In this document: one piece after another, positions 41,782-51,429 of the stretch
Position numbering within the stretch: position 1 is the stretch's first letter
Layout of the letters: the number at the start of each line of letters is the position of its first letter
Made by a program: the position numbers and the translations under genes
Assembly: GCF_013283665.1 (NCBI RefSeq)
Contig: NZ_JABEKU010000002.1
Coordinates: 1,610,863-1,674,862, forward strand
From: Ensifer sesbaniae
GTDB lineage: Bacteria; Pseudomonadota; Alphaproteobacteria; Rhizobiales; Rhizobiaceae
Length of the DNA stretch: 64,000 nt
Direction of reading: 5' to 3'
Notes under the pieces: model-generated
Databases searched by the model: none
What the model was told of the DNA's origin: nothing
The model's input: only the letters and a program-made list of their open reading frames with translations

Positions 41782-42837
41782 ATGATCGACCAACGGCTTA
41801 CCAAAACCACCGCGCTCGCGGCTCTGGCCTTCGTCCTGCAGCAGAACGCCGCGTCGGCAGAAACCAAGACGCTCTACATCGGCATGAACGGCGGCAACTT
41901 CGAGCGCGCCTATACCGAACACGTGCTGCCGCCGTTCGAGAAGGCGAACGACGTCAAGGTCGTCGTCGTGCCCGGCACCTCGGCCGATATTCTCGCCAAG
42001 GCAACCGCCGCCAAGGACAATCCGCAGATGCATGTCATGTTGCTCGACGATGGCGTGATGGTACGCGCGATCGGCGGAGGCCTCTGCCAGAAGATCGATG
42101 CCGATCCGGTGCTCGACCAGATTCAGCCGGCCGCTCGCCTGAAGGACGACATGGCCGTGGGCGTCGACATGGGCATGACCGGGCTCGCCTACAACAAGAA
42201 GCTCTTCGACGAGAAGGGTTGGCCGGCGCCGACCTCGTGGATGGACATGGCCGATCCGAAGTTCGAAAATGCCGTCGTCTTTCAGTCGGCTTCCGCATCG
42301 AGCTTCGGGCTGCACGCTTTCCTGATGTTCAACCGCATCCAGGGCGGTGACGAGACCAACGTCGAACCCGGTTTCGAAAAGTTCTCCGACACGATCGGCA
42401 AGAACGTCATCGAGTTCATCCCGAGCTCGGCCAAGATCTCGGAGATGGTGCAAACCGGCGAGGCCGCAATCTTCCCGTTGACCCCGACGGCCGTCAACAA
42501 CCTGAAGGACAAGGGCATCCCGGTCGAATACGCGCAGCCCAAGGAAGGTTCCGTGGTGCTCGCCGTCACCGAATGCGTGATCGCCAAAAACAGCGAACCG
42601 GAACTCAGCCAGAAGCTCGCTCACTACCTGCTTTCGCCCGAGGCGCAGAGCCTGGCGCTCGACCACGGCAACATCATCCCGTCGAACATCAATGCCAAGG
42701 CCGGCACGGATGCGGCGAACGAGAAGCTTGCAACCTTCAAGGCCAACATGCAGACCGCCAAGGTTCTCGATTGGGACGCGATCAACCAGAATCGGCAGGA
42801 ATGGAACAAGCGCTGGAATCGCATGATCGAAAGGTAA
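41782..42837 (+). CDS. Polyamine-type ABC transporter binding protein (PotD/PotF-like)
   Basis: 351 residues. A signal peptide (TALAALAFVLQQNAASAE) is followed by KTLYIGMNGGNFERAYTEHVLPPFEK. The body has VDMGMTGLAYNKKLFDEKGWPAPTSW and GEAAIFPLTPTAVNNLKDKGIPVEY, the pattern of family 1 (iron/polyamine/opine) solute-binding proteins; similar ones bind opines in rhizobia and agrobacteria. It has AAAGGGGAA upstream and closes the operon. A hairpin at 42869-42893 follows. Confidence 0.9.
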   Translation: MIDQRLTKTTALAALAFVLQQNAASAETKTLYIGMNGGNFERAYTEHVLPPFEKANDVKVVVVPGTSADILAKATAAKDNPQMHVMLLDDGVMVRAIGGGLCQKIDADPVLDQIQPAARLKDDMAVGVDMGMTGLAYNKKLFDEKGWPAPTSWMDMADPKFENAVVFQSASASSFGLHAFLMFNRIQGGDETNVEPGFEKFSDTIGKNVIEFIPSSAKISEMVQTGEAAIFPLTPTAVNNLKDKGIPVEYAQPKEGSVVLAVTECVIAKNSEPELSQKLAHYLLSPEAQSLALDHGNIIPSNINAKAGTDAANEKLATFKANMQTAKVLDWDAINQNRQEWNKRWNRMIER

Positions 42838-44654
42838 GCATCAGCTAACCTTTGTATGCATTTGCGCACGCCCTCGCTGAAAATGCGGGGGCGTTGCGGC
42901 ATTCCGGGATGGCGCATCAAAGCGCGCCGTCGATCGAAGAACTGTCGCGCCCGCCCTCGCCAGCCGATGACGGAAAGAGCTGGGAACCGAAGACCCCTTG
43001 GCTGCTGATCCCGGGAAAGCCGACATCGGCGATCTCGAAATCGGGCATCAACGGCAAGCATCGGCAGGATGCGCTCGAAGACGGCGCCGCCAAGCGGTAC
43101 CGCATTCCATCCTGACGTGCGGAAACCGTGGGTCTCTGGCAAACCCTTGGGTTCATCCAGCAGGGTCAGGAGCAGATAGCGCGGCTTGTCCACTGGAACG
43201 ATGCCCATGAAGGATGTGATGTTGAGCTCCTTCGAGTAGCGGCCGCCGATCACCTTCTCCGCCGTGCCGGTCTTGCCGCCCATGAAATAGCCTTTGACCT
43301 CCGCCTTCTTCGCCGATCCGGTCTTGGCGTTGAGCCGCAGCAGGTAGCGTAGCGCCTCGCCGGTTTCCGGCTTGATCAAGTCGCGGGTAAGCACGCGATC
43401 TTCGAGCGGTGCACCCTTGATCAGCGTCGGTCTTATGAGACGACCGCCATTGACGAGCGCCGCAACCGCGATGCTCGCCTGCAGCGGCGTGACGGCGATG
43501 CCGTGGCCGTAGGAGGCGGTCGCCGTATCGATCTCTCCCCAGCGCCGCGGCAGTTGCGGATGGGCGCTTTCCGGTAGTTCCGTCGTCAGCCGCGACATCT
43601 GGCCGAAGCGCCTCAGGAACCTGCGCAGATTTTCGGGACCGATCGCGATCGCCATCTTCGCCATCGAGATGTTTGACGAGTAGATAAAGGCTTCCGGCAG
43701 CGTCAGCGGCCGGTACTGGCCGCGGTAGTCGTTGATGCGGAAGCGGCCGAAGGCCAGCGGCTTGCTGGCGTCGACGACGGAGCGGAGGGTGAACTTGCCG
43801 GAATCGAGCGCCATTGCCGTCGTCAGTGCCTTGAAGGTCGAGCCCATCTCGAAGGTAGCGGCGGCGATGCGGTTGATGCGGTCGGGTTTCAGCGCGTCGA
43901 CCGGCAGGTTCGGGTCGAAGTCCGGGTAGGAAACGAGCGCCAGGATCTCGCCATTGCTGACATCGAGCACCAGGCCGGCTCCCGCCTTGGCGCTGAACTT
44001 GACGATCGCCTTGCGAAGCTCGGTCTCGAGCGCATGCTGGATGCGGATGTCGAGTGTGAGGCTCACCGGCTCGAGGTTGCGGTGGGAGAGATCCATGCCG
44101 CTCTGGCGCAAGACCTCCAGCCCCTGTCCCTCGATCCAGCGCTCGATGCCGGCGATGCCGATATTGTCGATATCGACGGTGCCGAGCACGTGGGCGGCGA
44201 GCGAGCCGTTGGGATAGAAGCGCTGCTTCTCGCGCTGGAAGCCGATGGCCGGAATGCCGGCGTTCCAGACCGCCTGTTCCTCCGCAGGCGTTACCTGACG
44301 CTTGATCCAGGCGAAGGCCGCGCCGCTCTTCAGCCGTCGATAGAGGTCACGCCCGTCGATGTCGGGGAAGATCGCGGTCAGCTTCTCGACGGCCTCGTCG
44401 ACATCGACGATCAGCCGCGGTTCGGCATAGAGCCCGGAACTCGGCACGTCGATCGCCAGAAGATTGCCGTTTCGATCGAGGATAGATGGACGCCCGAGGC
44501 TGGGTGGCGGCGGAATGTAGCCGGTTCGCTCGTAGTCTGCGACGCCAAGCTGGACCAGGCGCGCCAGCATGAGCCCGAAGACGAGCGCGAAAGCGCCGAT
44601 GACGAAGAGCAATCGGCCGCGACGATCCGGGCGGAGCTGAACCTGGCGTGTCAT
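42624..44654 (-). CDS. Class B penicillin-binding protein (FtsI/PBP2-like); 3' end apparently frameshifted
   Basis: Starts [22 protein letters not shown] at the ATG 44652-44654; one membrane helix follows. The dimerisation domain and transpeptidase motifs are present: S-x-x-K in GSTFKALT, S-x-N in SSNISM, K-T-G in GKTGTAEK. The open frame runs to 42624 (676 residues), its last 130 residues Arg-rich and unlike any PBP, and it overlaps the convergent transporter gene by 214 bp. In the other frame after about 43048 the text continues [16 protein letters not shown] to a stop at 42917, giving about 578 residues, the usual length. One extra base probably shifts the frame. It crosslinks peptidoglycan with the upstream class A PBP. 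Confidence 0.82.
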   Translation of the reverse strand: MTRQVQLRPDRRGRLLFVIGAFALVFGLMLARLVQLGVADYERTGYIPPPPSLGRPSILDRNGNLLAIDVPSSGLYAEPRLIVDVDEAVEKLTAIFPDIDGRDLYRRLKSGAAFAWIKRQVTPAEEQAVWNAGIPAIGFQREKQRFYPNGSLAAHVLGTVDIDNIGIAGIERWIEGQGLEVLRQSGMDLSHRNLEPVSLTLDIRIQHALETELRKAIVKFSAKAGAGLVLDVSNGEILALVSYPDFDPNLPVDALKPDRINRIAAATFEMGSTFKALTTAMALDSGKFTLRSVVDASKPLAFGRFRINDYRGQYRPLTLPEAFIYSSNISMAKMAIAIGPENLRRFLRRFGQMSRLTTELPESAHPQLPRRWGEIDTATASYGHGIAVTPLQASIAVAALVNGGRLIRPTLIKGAPLEDRVLTRDLIKPETGEALRYLLRLNAKTGSAKKAEVKGYFMGGKTGTAEKVIGGRYSKELNITSFMGIVPVDKPRYLLLTLLDEPKGLPETHGFRTSGWNAVPLGGAVFERILPMLAVDARFRDRRCRLSRDQQPRGLRFPALSVIGWRGRARQFFDRRRALMRHPGMPQRPRIFSEGVRKCIQRLADAYLSIMRFQRLFHSCRFWLIASQSRTLAVCMLALKVASFSFAASVPALALMFDGMMLPWSSARLCASGESR
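42869..42893. terminator. Hairpin between the convergent transporter and PBP genes
   Basis: CGCCCTCGC (42869-42877) and GCGGGGGCG (42885-42893) pair with one wobble around TGAAAAT. It lies 32 bp after the binding-protein stop. The T-tract is weak, so this is a possible rather than firm terminator. Confidence 0.4.
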
Positions 44655-44655
44655 G

Positions 44656-47109
44656 TCAGTAGAGCCCGTTGCCGTTGGTGAGAAGCTTTTCACGCAGTTC
44701 CGGCGAGAGATCGGCGCCGGCGGTTGCCGACGTGCTCGCCGTCTGGAAACCGTCGATGACGGGGCAACCGCCGGCGCAGGGTGCAGTTCCTGGCTTAAAC
44801 GCTTCGAGAATGGCCCCGGGCGTGCCCTCAGGCACCGGTTGGCCGCTCTTCCTGTCGATTGCCTCGACCGTCATGCCTGCTGGCGCATGGAAATCTGCCG
44901 CCGGACGTCCCTGCAGCGCCACCTTCATGAAATCGATGAAGATAGGTGCGGCGAGGCCGCCGCCGGTTTCGCCGTAGCCCATGGGCTTCGGCGTGTCGTA
45001 GCCGAGGAATACACCCGTCACGATGTTCGGGGTGAAGCCGACGAACCAGACATCCTTTTCGTCGTTGGTGGTGCCGGTCTTGCCGGCAATCGGTACGCCG
45101 AGGGTGCCGACATTCCTGGCCGTCCCCCGCTCGACGACGCCGCGCAGCATCGAGGTCACCTGGTAGGCCGTCATTGGATCGAGCACGTAGTCGCGATCAT
45201 CGACCGGGGCGGGCTCTTCCTGACCGCTCCAGTCGGAGGCGTTGCAGTCGTCGCAGCGACGCTGGTCGTGGCGAAAGATCGTGCGGCCGTAGCGGTCCTG
45301 GATGCGGTCGACCATCGAGGGAGTGACGGCCTTGCCGCCATTGGCGATGACGGCATAGGCGGAGACCAGCCGCAAGAGCGTCGTCTCGCCGGCGCCGAGT
45401 GCCATCGGCAGGTATGGTTTCAGATCGTCATAGATGCCGAAGCGCTTGCCATAGTCCGCCACGAGATCCATGCCGAGATGGCGGGCGAGGCGTACCGTCA
45501 TCAGGTTGCGGCTGTTTTCCAGCCCCACGCGCATGGTCGAAGGACCGCTGAAGCGACCGTCATAGTTCTTCGGCTTCCATGTCCTGCCGGCGCCGTCGGC
45601 AAGCGCGATCGGCGCGTCCATCACCAGCGCCGTCGGCGCATGGCCGTTGTCCAGTGCCGCGGCATAGACGAAGGGCTTGAACGACGATCCCGGCTGGCGA
45701 TAGGCCTGGATCGCGCGGTTGAACTCCGACTGGGCATAGGAAAAGCCGCCGGCGACCGCGAGCACGCGGCCGGTGTTCGGATCCATGGACACGAGCGCAC
45801 CCTGAACGAGCGGCGGCTGCCGCAGGATATAGCCGTCCTCCTGGTTCTCGACATAGACGACGTCACCGGGCGAAAGGACGCCGTCAATCCCTGCAGCACA
45901 GTTCCGTTTTGTCTTGATCGAGCGGCAGAGCGCCCAGGCGACGCCCTGGTGGTCGAGACGGACCGTTTCTGCCGCGGTGGTCCCGTTTGACGGTGCGGCC
46001 TCGGGACGGAGTCCGATTTCCGCGTCCGCCTTCCCTGCGGCAAGGACCATGCCCAGCCGCCACTCCGGTACGTCGGAAAGCGGCCGGAGCTTGATGAGCG
46101 CGGAAGCCCAGTCCTCGGTTGCGAGAAGCCTGGCGACCGGGCCGCGGTAGCCTTTCGCCTGGTCATAGGCGATGAGCCCCCTGCGCAGTGCCTTCATCGC
46201 AGCCTCCTGCAATCGCGGGTCGAGCGTCGTGCGCACCGAAAAGCCGGCGGTGTAAAGGGCGGCCTCACCATATTGGCCATTGAGCTGGCGGCGGACCTCT
46301 TCGGTGAAATAGTCGGAACTTGCGATCGCGGACGAAGGCCGGCGTTGCTGGACGCCGAGCGGGGCGGCGGATGCCCTGGCGGCAGTCATGGCATCGATGA
46401 CACCGTTCTGACGCATCTGGTCGATGACCCAGTTGCGGCGGCCCATTGCGCGTTCCGTATGGCGATCGGGATCGTAGTTGTTGGGTGCTTTCGGCAGGGC
46501 TGCGAGGAAGGCTGCCTCCGAAACCGAGAGTTCGCTTACCGGCTTGTCGAAATAGGTGAGTGCGGCCTGTGCCACGCCGTAGGCGCCGCGCCCAAGATAG
46601 ATGTCGTTGAGATAGAGCTCGAGAATGCGGTCCTTGGAGTAGGTCTGGTCGATCCGCAGCGAGAGGATCGCTTCGCGCAGCTTGCGTTCAACCGTGCGGT
46701 CCGAAGACAGGAGGAAATTCTTGGCGATCTGCTGCGTGATCGTCGAGCCGCCGATCATGCGCCGGCCGGAACCGTAATTGGCAAGATTGGACAGGAGCGC
46801 CGTGGCGATGCTCGCAACGTCGATACCGGGATGGAGGTAGAAATTCTTATCCTCGGCCGAAAGGAATGCCTGGCGGATACGCGCGGGAATCGCGCCGATC
46901 GGCAGGAAAAGCCGGCGTTCGCGCGCGAGTTCTCCGACCATCGTACCGTCGCCCGCATAGAGGCGGGTGGTGACCGCGGGTTCCCAGTTCGCGAGCGTGC
47001 GGTGATCGGGCAGGTGTCGCGTCAGCGCCGCGACGATCGCGGCCGCCGCGAGCGCGACGATGGTCGCGAGATTGAGGGATGTGCCAAGCAGACTTGCGAT
47101 GAACTTCAT
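44656..47109 (-). CDS. Class A penicillin-binding protein (PBP1A/1C-like)
   Basis: 817 residues from the ATG at 47107-47109 (longer frame to 47202 not preferred). The membrane anchor is LGTSLNLATIVALAAAAIVA. The GT51 transglycosylase (about residues 50-230) has AFLSAEDKNFYLHPGID and GGSTITQQIAKNFLLS with the catalytic Glu. The transpeptidase has SSFK (RQPGSSFKPFVYAAAL), SRN (LENSRNLMTV) and KTG (AGKTGTTND). An OB-like insert lies between. It is the first gene of the operon, separated from the class B PBP by one base, and is divergent from an AmpR-type regulator. Confidence 0.92.
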   Translation of the reverse strand: MKFIASLLGTSLNLATIVALAAAAIVAALTRHLPDHRTLANWEPAVTTRLYAGDGTMVGELARERRLFLPIGAIPARIRQAFLSAEDKNFYLHPGIDVASIATALLSNLANYGSGRRMIGGSTITQQIAKNFLLSSDRTVERKLREAILSLRIDQTYSKDRILELYLNDIYLGRGAYGVAQAALTYFDKPVSELSVSEAAFLAALPKAPNNYDPDRHTERAMGRRNWVIDQMRQNGVIDAMTAARASAAPLGVQQRRPSSAIASSDYFTEEVRRQLNGQYGEAALYTAGFSVRTTLDPRLQEAAMKALRRGLIAYDQAKGYRGPVARLLATEDWASALIKLRPLSDVPEWRLGMVLAAGKADAEIGLRPEAAPSNGTTAAETVRLDHQGVAWALCRSIKTKRNCAAGIDGVLSPGDVVYVENQEDGYILRQPPLVQGALVSMDPNTGRVLAVAGGFSYAQSEFNRAIQAYRQPGSSFKPFVYAAALDNGHAPTALVMDAPIALADGAGRTWKPKNYDGRFSGPSTMRVGLENSRNLMTVRLARHLGMDLVADYGKRFGIYDDLKPYLPMALGAGETTLLRLVSAYAVIANGGKAVTPSMVDRIQDRYGRTIFRHDQRRCDDCNASDWSGQEEPAPVDDRDYVLDPMTAYQVTSMLRGVVERGTARNVGTLGVPIAGKTGTTNDEKDVWFVGFTPNIVTGVFLGYDTPKPMGYGETGGGLAAPIFIDFMKVALQGRPAADFHAPAGMTVEAIDRKSGQPVPEGTPGAILEAFKPGTAPCAGGCPVIDGFQTASTSATAGADLSPELREKLLTNGNGLY

Positions 47110-47417
47110 AAGGGCGGAACGGACCTTTGGGGCAAAAGGAAAGCCTGGCCCGCACGGATGCCCGTGCGGCGCGCAGCCTATCTGGAACGGCTTCGCCGGC
47201 ATCCGAGATGCCGACTGCCGAGCGATGCGGGTGGGCTATGGCCAGGTAAAACGACGCATGGGATCGATCCCCGTAAGCGGCGTGGTCGGCCGCACCTTCC
47301 CGAGCTGATGCTGCCGAGCGACAGCGGTGTCAGCCGATGAAGTTCACCGTAAAGGGATTGTGCCGGAGCAACAAACCACGTTTATTTGCGAGACCCATTA
47401 GATGAGTTAGGGCATTC
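47110..47417. other. Divergent regulatory region, PBP operon / AmpR-like gene
   Basis: 308 bp with no supported gene. The AT-richer part near 47340-47410 precedes the regulator. I could not find a clean palindrome; AmpR-type LysR sites are often T-N11-A with imperfect arms. Confidence 0.4.
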
Positions 47418-48341
47418 ATGGTCAGGCCATATCTTCCGCTCAATGCGCTGCGCGCCTTCGAGGCATCGGCGCGGCATCTAAGCTTCACCCGCGCGGCGAT
47501 CGAACTCTGCGTGACGCAAGCCGCGGTGAGCCATCAGGTCAAGCTGCTCGAAAGCCGACTGAACGTGACGTTGTTCAAGCGGTTGCCGCGCGGACTGATG
47601 ATCACGGCAGAGGGCGAGGCATTGCTGCCGGTGCTGCGCGATTCGTTCGACCGGATGGCGGATATGCTCGAGCGCTTCGAGGCCGGCCATATCCGGGAGG
47701 TGCTGATGATCGGTGCCGTCGGCACCTTTGCCGTCGGCTGGCTGTTGCCGCGGCTTGCCGACTTCCAGGCCAAATATCCGTTCATCGATGTTCGGCTTTC
47801 GACCAATAACAATCGGGTCGACATGGCGGCGGAAGGCCTGGATTTCGCCATCCGCTTCGGCGGCGGCTCCTGGCATAATATCGAGGCGACCCGGCTGTTC
47901 GACGCGCCGCTTTCCGTGCTCTGTATTCCTGAGATCGGCGATCGGCTGAAGACGCCCTCCGATCTCCTGAACGAAACGCTGCTCAGGTCCTACCGCGCCG
48001 ATGAATGGGTGAACTGGTTCGACGCGGCCGGCATTGCCTATCCGGCGCCGCTGCTAAAAGGCATCGTCTTCGATAGTTCGCTGGCGATGATGGAGGCGGC
48101 GGCCCAGGGGATCGGCGTCGCGCTCGCACCGCCGCTGATGTTCTCGCGGCTGTTGTCGAACGGCACCATCCGACAGCCGTTCGACGTTCACACCTCGATG
48201 GGAAGCTACTGGCTGACACGGCTGAAATCACGGCCCATCACGCCGGCGATGGAGGCGTTTGGCGAGTGGCTATCTGCCGCGGCGGCGCAGGAGGCAGTGG
48301 CCTTGCCATCGCCTCCGGCACAAGAGGTGCTCGCTGGCTGA
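47418..48341 (+). CDS. ampR: AmpR-like LysR regulator
   Basis: 307 residues. PYLPLNALRAFEASARHLSFTRAAIELCVTQAAVSHQVKLLE is nearly the AmpR HTH. RGLMITAEGEALLPVLRDSFDRM, GAVGTFAVGWLLPRLADFQAKYPFIDVRLSTNNNRVD and LLRSYRADEWVNWF are diagnostic of AmpR, which senses muropeptides (UDP-MurNAc-pentapeptide versus anhydro-muropeptides). No ampC beta-lactamase is adjacent. Instead the divergent operon encodes two PBPs, so this AmpR may couple wall damage to PBP synthesis. Assignment to AmpR rests on the family motifs. Confidence 0.85.
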   Translation: MVRPYLPLNALRAFEASARHLSFTRAAIELCVTQAAVSHQVKLLESRLNVTLFKRLPRGLMITAEGEALLPVLRDSFDRMADMLERFEAGHIREVLMIGAVGTFAVGWLLPRLADFQAKYPFIDVRLSTNNNRVDMAAEGLDFAIRFGGGSWHNIEATRLFDAPLSVLCIPEIGDRLKTPSDLLNETLLRSYRADEWVNWFDAAGIAYPAPLLKGIVFDSSLAMMEAAAQGIGVALAPPLMFSRLLSNGTIRQPFDVHTSMGSYWLTRLKSRPITPAMEAFGEWLSAAAAQEAVALPSPPAQEVLAG

Positions 48342-48528
48342 AACCGAAGATCTGTTCTTCCTACAGCGCCTCGCGGAGCAGTTTCACCGTGCTGGGTAGC
48401 ACGCAAGCCATCGAGATCGTTATAAGACCAAATAATTCTAATGCCTGCCCTGAATTCTTGTGATGCCCGTTTTGATCCTCCAGGGCGCCTTGGCCGGCGC
48501 CAACGGCGAGAAGCCGTTCGCGTCTTGC

Positions 48529-50073
48529 TCAGGCGCTTTTTGCCGTCGAACATTCGTACACTATGCGCCCCGTTTGCGGGTCGACGCCGGCGAGGCTGAC
48601 TTCGTAGCCCCAGAGGTGGCGCACATGGCGCAGCGTCGCGTCGCGACTGCCTTCTTCGAGCACGATTCCGCTCTTCACATTGTGCTGCAATCGAAGATGT
48701 CGGTCGCCGAGGAGATCGACGTCCATCACCTGGATATCGGGCTGGTTGGCGCCGACGTCGTAACTGTTGGCGAGGACAGAGCGAACGGCCGAATAGCCGC
48801 GTTCGTTGTGGATCGAAGCGACCTCGACAAAACGGTCAGACGCACGGTCTGCGAGGTGGAACAGCCGGAATTTGCGTATCACCGCCGGGCTCAGATATTG
48901 CAGGATGAAGGATTCGTCGCGGTGGTTGGCCCAGGCGTCGCGCAGCGTCTCCATCCAGTCGCCGTTGCCGGCAATGGAAGGGAACCAATCGCGGTCCTCG
49001 TCCGTCGGCTCGGTGGCGATCCGCTGGATGTCCTGCATCATTGCAAAGCCGAGCGCATAGGGATTGATGCCGGGATAACGCCGGTCGTCGAAATCCGGCT
49101 GGAAGACGACGTTGGAGTGGCTCTGCAGGAGTTCCAGCATGTGGCCCTCGCCAATCCGGCCCTGGTCGTAGAGCCGGTTGATGATGGTGTAGTGCACGAA
49201 GGTGGCGCAGCCTTCGTTCATGACCTTCGTCTGGCGCTGCGGGTAGAAATATTGCGCGATGACCCGGACGATCCGGAGCAGCTCCCGCTGCCACGGTTCC
49301 AGGATCAAGCTGTGCTTCTCGAGAAAATAGAGCAGATTCTCTTCCGGCAGGTTCAGCACTTTCTTGCGCTCGGAAGCGTCCCGCTCGGCGTCGGCCGGGT
49401 CACGGCTCTCGGCCGTCTGCGGCAGCGTTCGCCAGAGATCGCTGTAGGTCTGTTCCTCATATTCCAACCGTTCCCGCGCCCGTTCCCGAACCTTTTCGGA
49501 GGAGAGCCGCGGCGGCCGGCGATAGCGGAAGACGCCCTGGTCCATCAGCGCGTGGGCGGAATCGAGGATCGCCTCGACCGCGGCGGTTCCGTGCCGTTCC
49601 TCGCATTTGGCCACGTATTTCTTGGCGAAATCCATGTAGCTCAGAATGGCTCCGGCATCGGTCCACTGGCGGAAGAGGTAGTTGTTCTTGAAGAAATGAT
49701 TGTGGCCGAAGGCTGCGTGCGCCGTGACCAGCGCCTGCATCGCCATCGTATTCTCTTCCATGAGATAGGTGATGCAGGGATTGGAATTGATCACCAGCTC
49801 ATAGGCAAGGCCGCGGTGGCCCTTACGGTAGTGGTGTTCCTCATAGGCGAAGCGCTTGCCGAAAGACCAGTGCTGGTACATGAGCGGCATGCCGACCGAG
49901 GAATAGGCGTCGAGCATTTGCTCGGAGGTGATGATCTCCAACTGGTTCGGGTAGACGTTGAGGCCCATTTCCTCGAGCGCGACTTGCTCGATCGCGTCAT
50001 AGGCACGGGAAAGCGTCACGAAATTCCAGTCCGAGCCCTGGAACAGGAGACCTGAAGTCGCACGTCGAGCCAT
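48529..50073 (-). CDS. SpoVR family protein
   Basis: 514 residues from the ATG at 50071-50073. SDWNFVTLSRAYDAIEQVALEEMGLNVYPNQLEIITSEQMLDAYSSVGMP and YQHWSFGKRF are hallmark SpoVR text. PEENLLYFLEKHSLILEPWQRELLRIVR and NEGCATFVHYTIINRL also match. Non-sporulating bacteria keep it as ycgB beside yeaG/yeaH, where it takes part in stationary-phase and nitrogen-stress responses; its biochemistry is unknown. It is the third gene of the prkA-yeaH-spoVR operon, 11 bp after yeaH. Confidence 0.92.
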   Translation of the reverse strand: MARRATSGLLFQGSDWNFVTLSRAYDAIEQVALEEMGLNVYPNQLEIITSEQMLDAYSSVGMPLMYQHWSFGKRFAYEEHHYRKGHRGLAYELVINSNPCITYLMEENTMAMQALVTAHAAFGHNHFFKNNYLFRQWTDAGAILSYMDFAKKYVAKCEERHGTAAVEAILDSAHALMDQGVFRYRRPPRLSSEKVRERARERLEYEEQTYSDLWRTLPQTAESRDPADAERDASERKKVLNLPEENLLYFLEKHSLILEPWQRELLRIVRVIAQYFYPQRQTKVMNEGCATFVHYTIINRLYDQGRIGEGHMLELLQSHSNVVFQPDFDDRRYPGINPYALGFAMMQDIQRIATEPTDEDRDWFPSIAGNGDWMETLRDAWANHRDESFILQYLSPAVIRKFRLFHLADRASDRFVEVASIHNERGYSAVRSVLANSYDVGANQPDIQVMDVDLLGDRHLRLQHNVKSGIVLEEGSRDATLRHVRHLWGYEVSLAGVDPQTGRIVYECSTAKSA

Positions 50074-50084
50074 CCGGTCTTCCC

Positions 50085-51404
50085 TCATTTCCGGGTACGT
50101 GTGGCCGGCTGCCGGGCAAAGAGCCTGCGGAAGACCGGGTAGATGTCGGCGGGCTTGGCGATCCGGGTCATTTGGAAATTCGCCTTTTCGCCATCCACCG
50201 TGCGATAGGCGCGCCAGAGCGCGGTGCCGTTGTCCGTCGATCCGAAGATTTCCGTCTCGCGCTCGTCGATGATCTCGACATAGGCGTAATACTGGCAGAG
50301 CTTCGTCAGCTTCTCCCGGAGCAGCGCGGCGCAATGCTCGGAATCACCGATGATGTTGTCGCCGTCCGAGGCCTGCGCGGCATAGATGTTCCAGATCTGC
50401 GAGGGATAGCGTTCCTCGATGACCCTGATCATCTCCTCGAGCGCGGTCGACACGACCGTGCCGCCGCTCTGGGTACTGTAGAAGAACGTCTCCTCGTCAA
50501 CCTCGCGGGCTTCGTCCGTGTGGCGGATGAAGACGATGTCGATCCGTTCGTAACGCCGCTTCAGGAACAGGTGCAGAAGCACGAAGAAGCGCTTGGCGAG
50601 GTCCTTCTCGCGTTCGCCCATCGAGGCCGAGACGTCCATCAGGCAGAACATGACCGCATTGGCGTTCGGCAGCGGTTGCGCTTCGAAGCGGTTGAAGCGG
50701 ATATCGACGGGGTCGACATAGGGAATGCGACGTCGCCTGCGCTCGATCCTGTTCAGTTCGCTGCGAAGCTCGCTGAGCCTCTGGCGGTCTTTCGGTGAAA
50801 GCTCCGGCGTCGCCTCCAGTCGCGCGATCTCCTCCGCGATGGCGGTCAGCTCCGTTTCTTTCGGTCGATGCAGCGCCAGGCGTCGACCGAAGCTGTTGCG
50901 CATGGTCCGCCCGACATTGATGTTGGTCGGCGTGCCCGCGGTGGCGAAGCCTGCGCGACGCGGTTTGAACAACACCGTTTCCTTGAGGCTGAGCTTGACC
51001 ATGTCGGGCAGTTCCAGATCCTCGAAGAAAAGATCGAGCACCTCTTCGCGTGAAAGGACGAACTGGAAGTCGTCTTCGCTTTCTCCGGTCCCGGGGCGCC
51101 CCCGGCCGCCTCCGCCCCCACCTGCTTCCGGCTTCGGCAGGCGGTCGCCTGCCGAAAACTGCTTGTTGCCGGGAAGCACATAATTGCGTTCGCCGCTGCC
51201 CCGGGCCGGCTGGAACGTCGGCTCATTGGCGCCATCCGTCGGCATCGGCACGCCATGGGCGGCATCGACGTCGATGATCCTGTCGGCTTTGACCTGTTCC
51301 TTGATGACCCGCTTGAGTTCTTCGCGGGCCCGTTTCAGAAATCGCTGTCGGTTGCCGAGGCTCTTGTCCTTCGGATTGAGCCGCCGGTCGATGAAATTCG
51401 GCAT
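50085..51404 (-). CDS. YeaH/YhbH (DUF444) family protein
   Basis: 439 residues. FIDRRLNPKDKSLGNRQRFLKRAREELKRVIKEQV is the typical start; a Gly-rich linker (GGGGGGRGRPG) follows. The C-terminal VWA-like domain has FCLMDVSASMGEREKDLAKRFF, the D-x-S-x-S metal-ion-dependent motif. Partner of the PrkA kinase in the yeaGH pair of E. coli, where it helps survival under sustained stress. It lies between prkA (25 bp) and spoVR (11 bp). Confidence 0.93.
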   Translation of the reverse strand: MPNFIDRRLNPKDKSLGNRQRFLKRAREELKRVIKEQVKADRIIDVDAAHGVPMPTDGANEPTFQPARGSGERNYVLPGNKQFSAGDRLPKPEAGGGGGGRGRPGTGESEDDFQFVLSREEVLDLFFEDLELPDMVKLSLKETVLFKPRRAGFATAGTPTNINVGRTMRNSFGRRLALHRPKETELTAIAEEIARLEATPELSPKDRQRLSELRSELNRIERRRRRIPYVDPVDIRFNRFEAQPLPNANAVMFCLMDVSASMGEREKDLAKRFFVLLHLFLKRRYERIDIVFIRHTDEAREVDEETFFYSTQSGGTVVSTALEEMIRVIEERYPSQIWNIYAAQASDGDNIIGDSEHCAALLREKLTKLCQYYAYVEIIDERETEIFGSTDNGTALWRAYRTVDGEKANFQMTRIAKPADIYPVFRRLFARQPATRTRK

Positions 51405-51429
51405 ATACCAATCCCCTGCTTCGGCATCG

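Noticed and set aside
48460-50055. 531-codon plus-strand frame opposite spoVR
   Set aside because: Antisense shadow; the minus strand encodes a full SpoVR protein.
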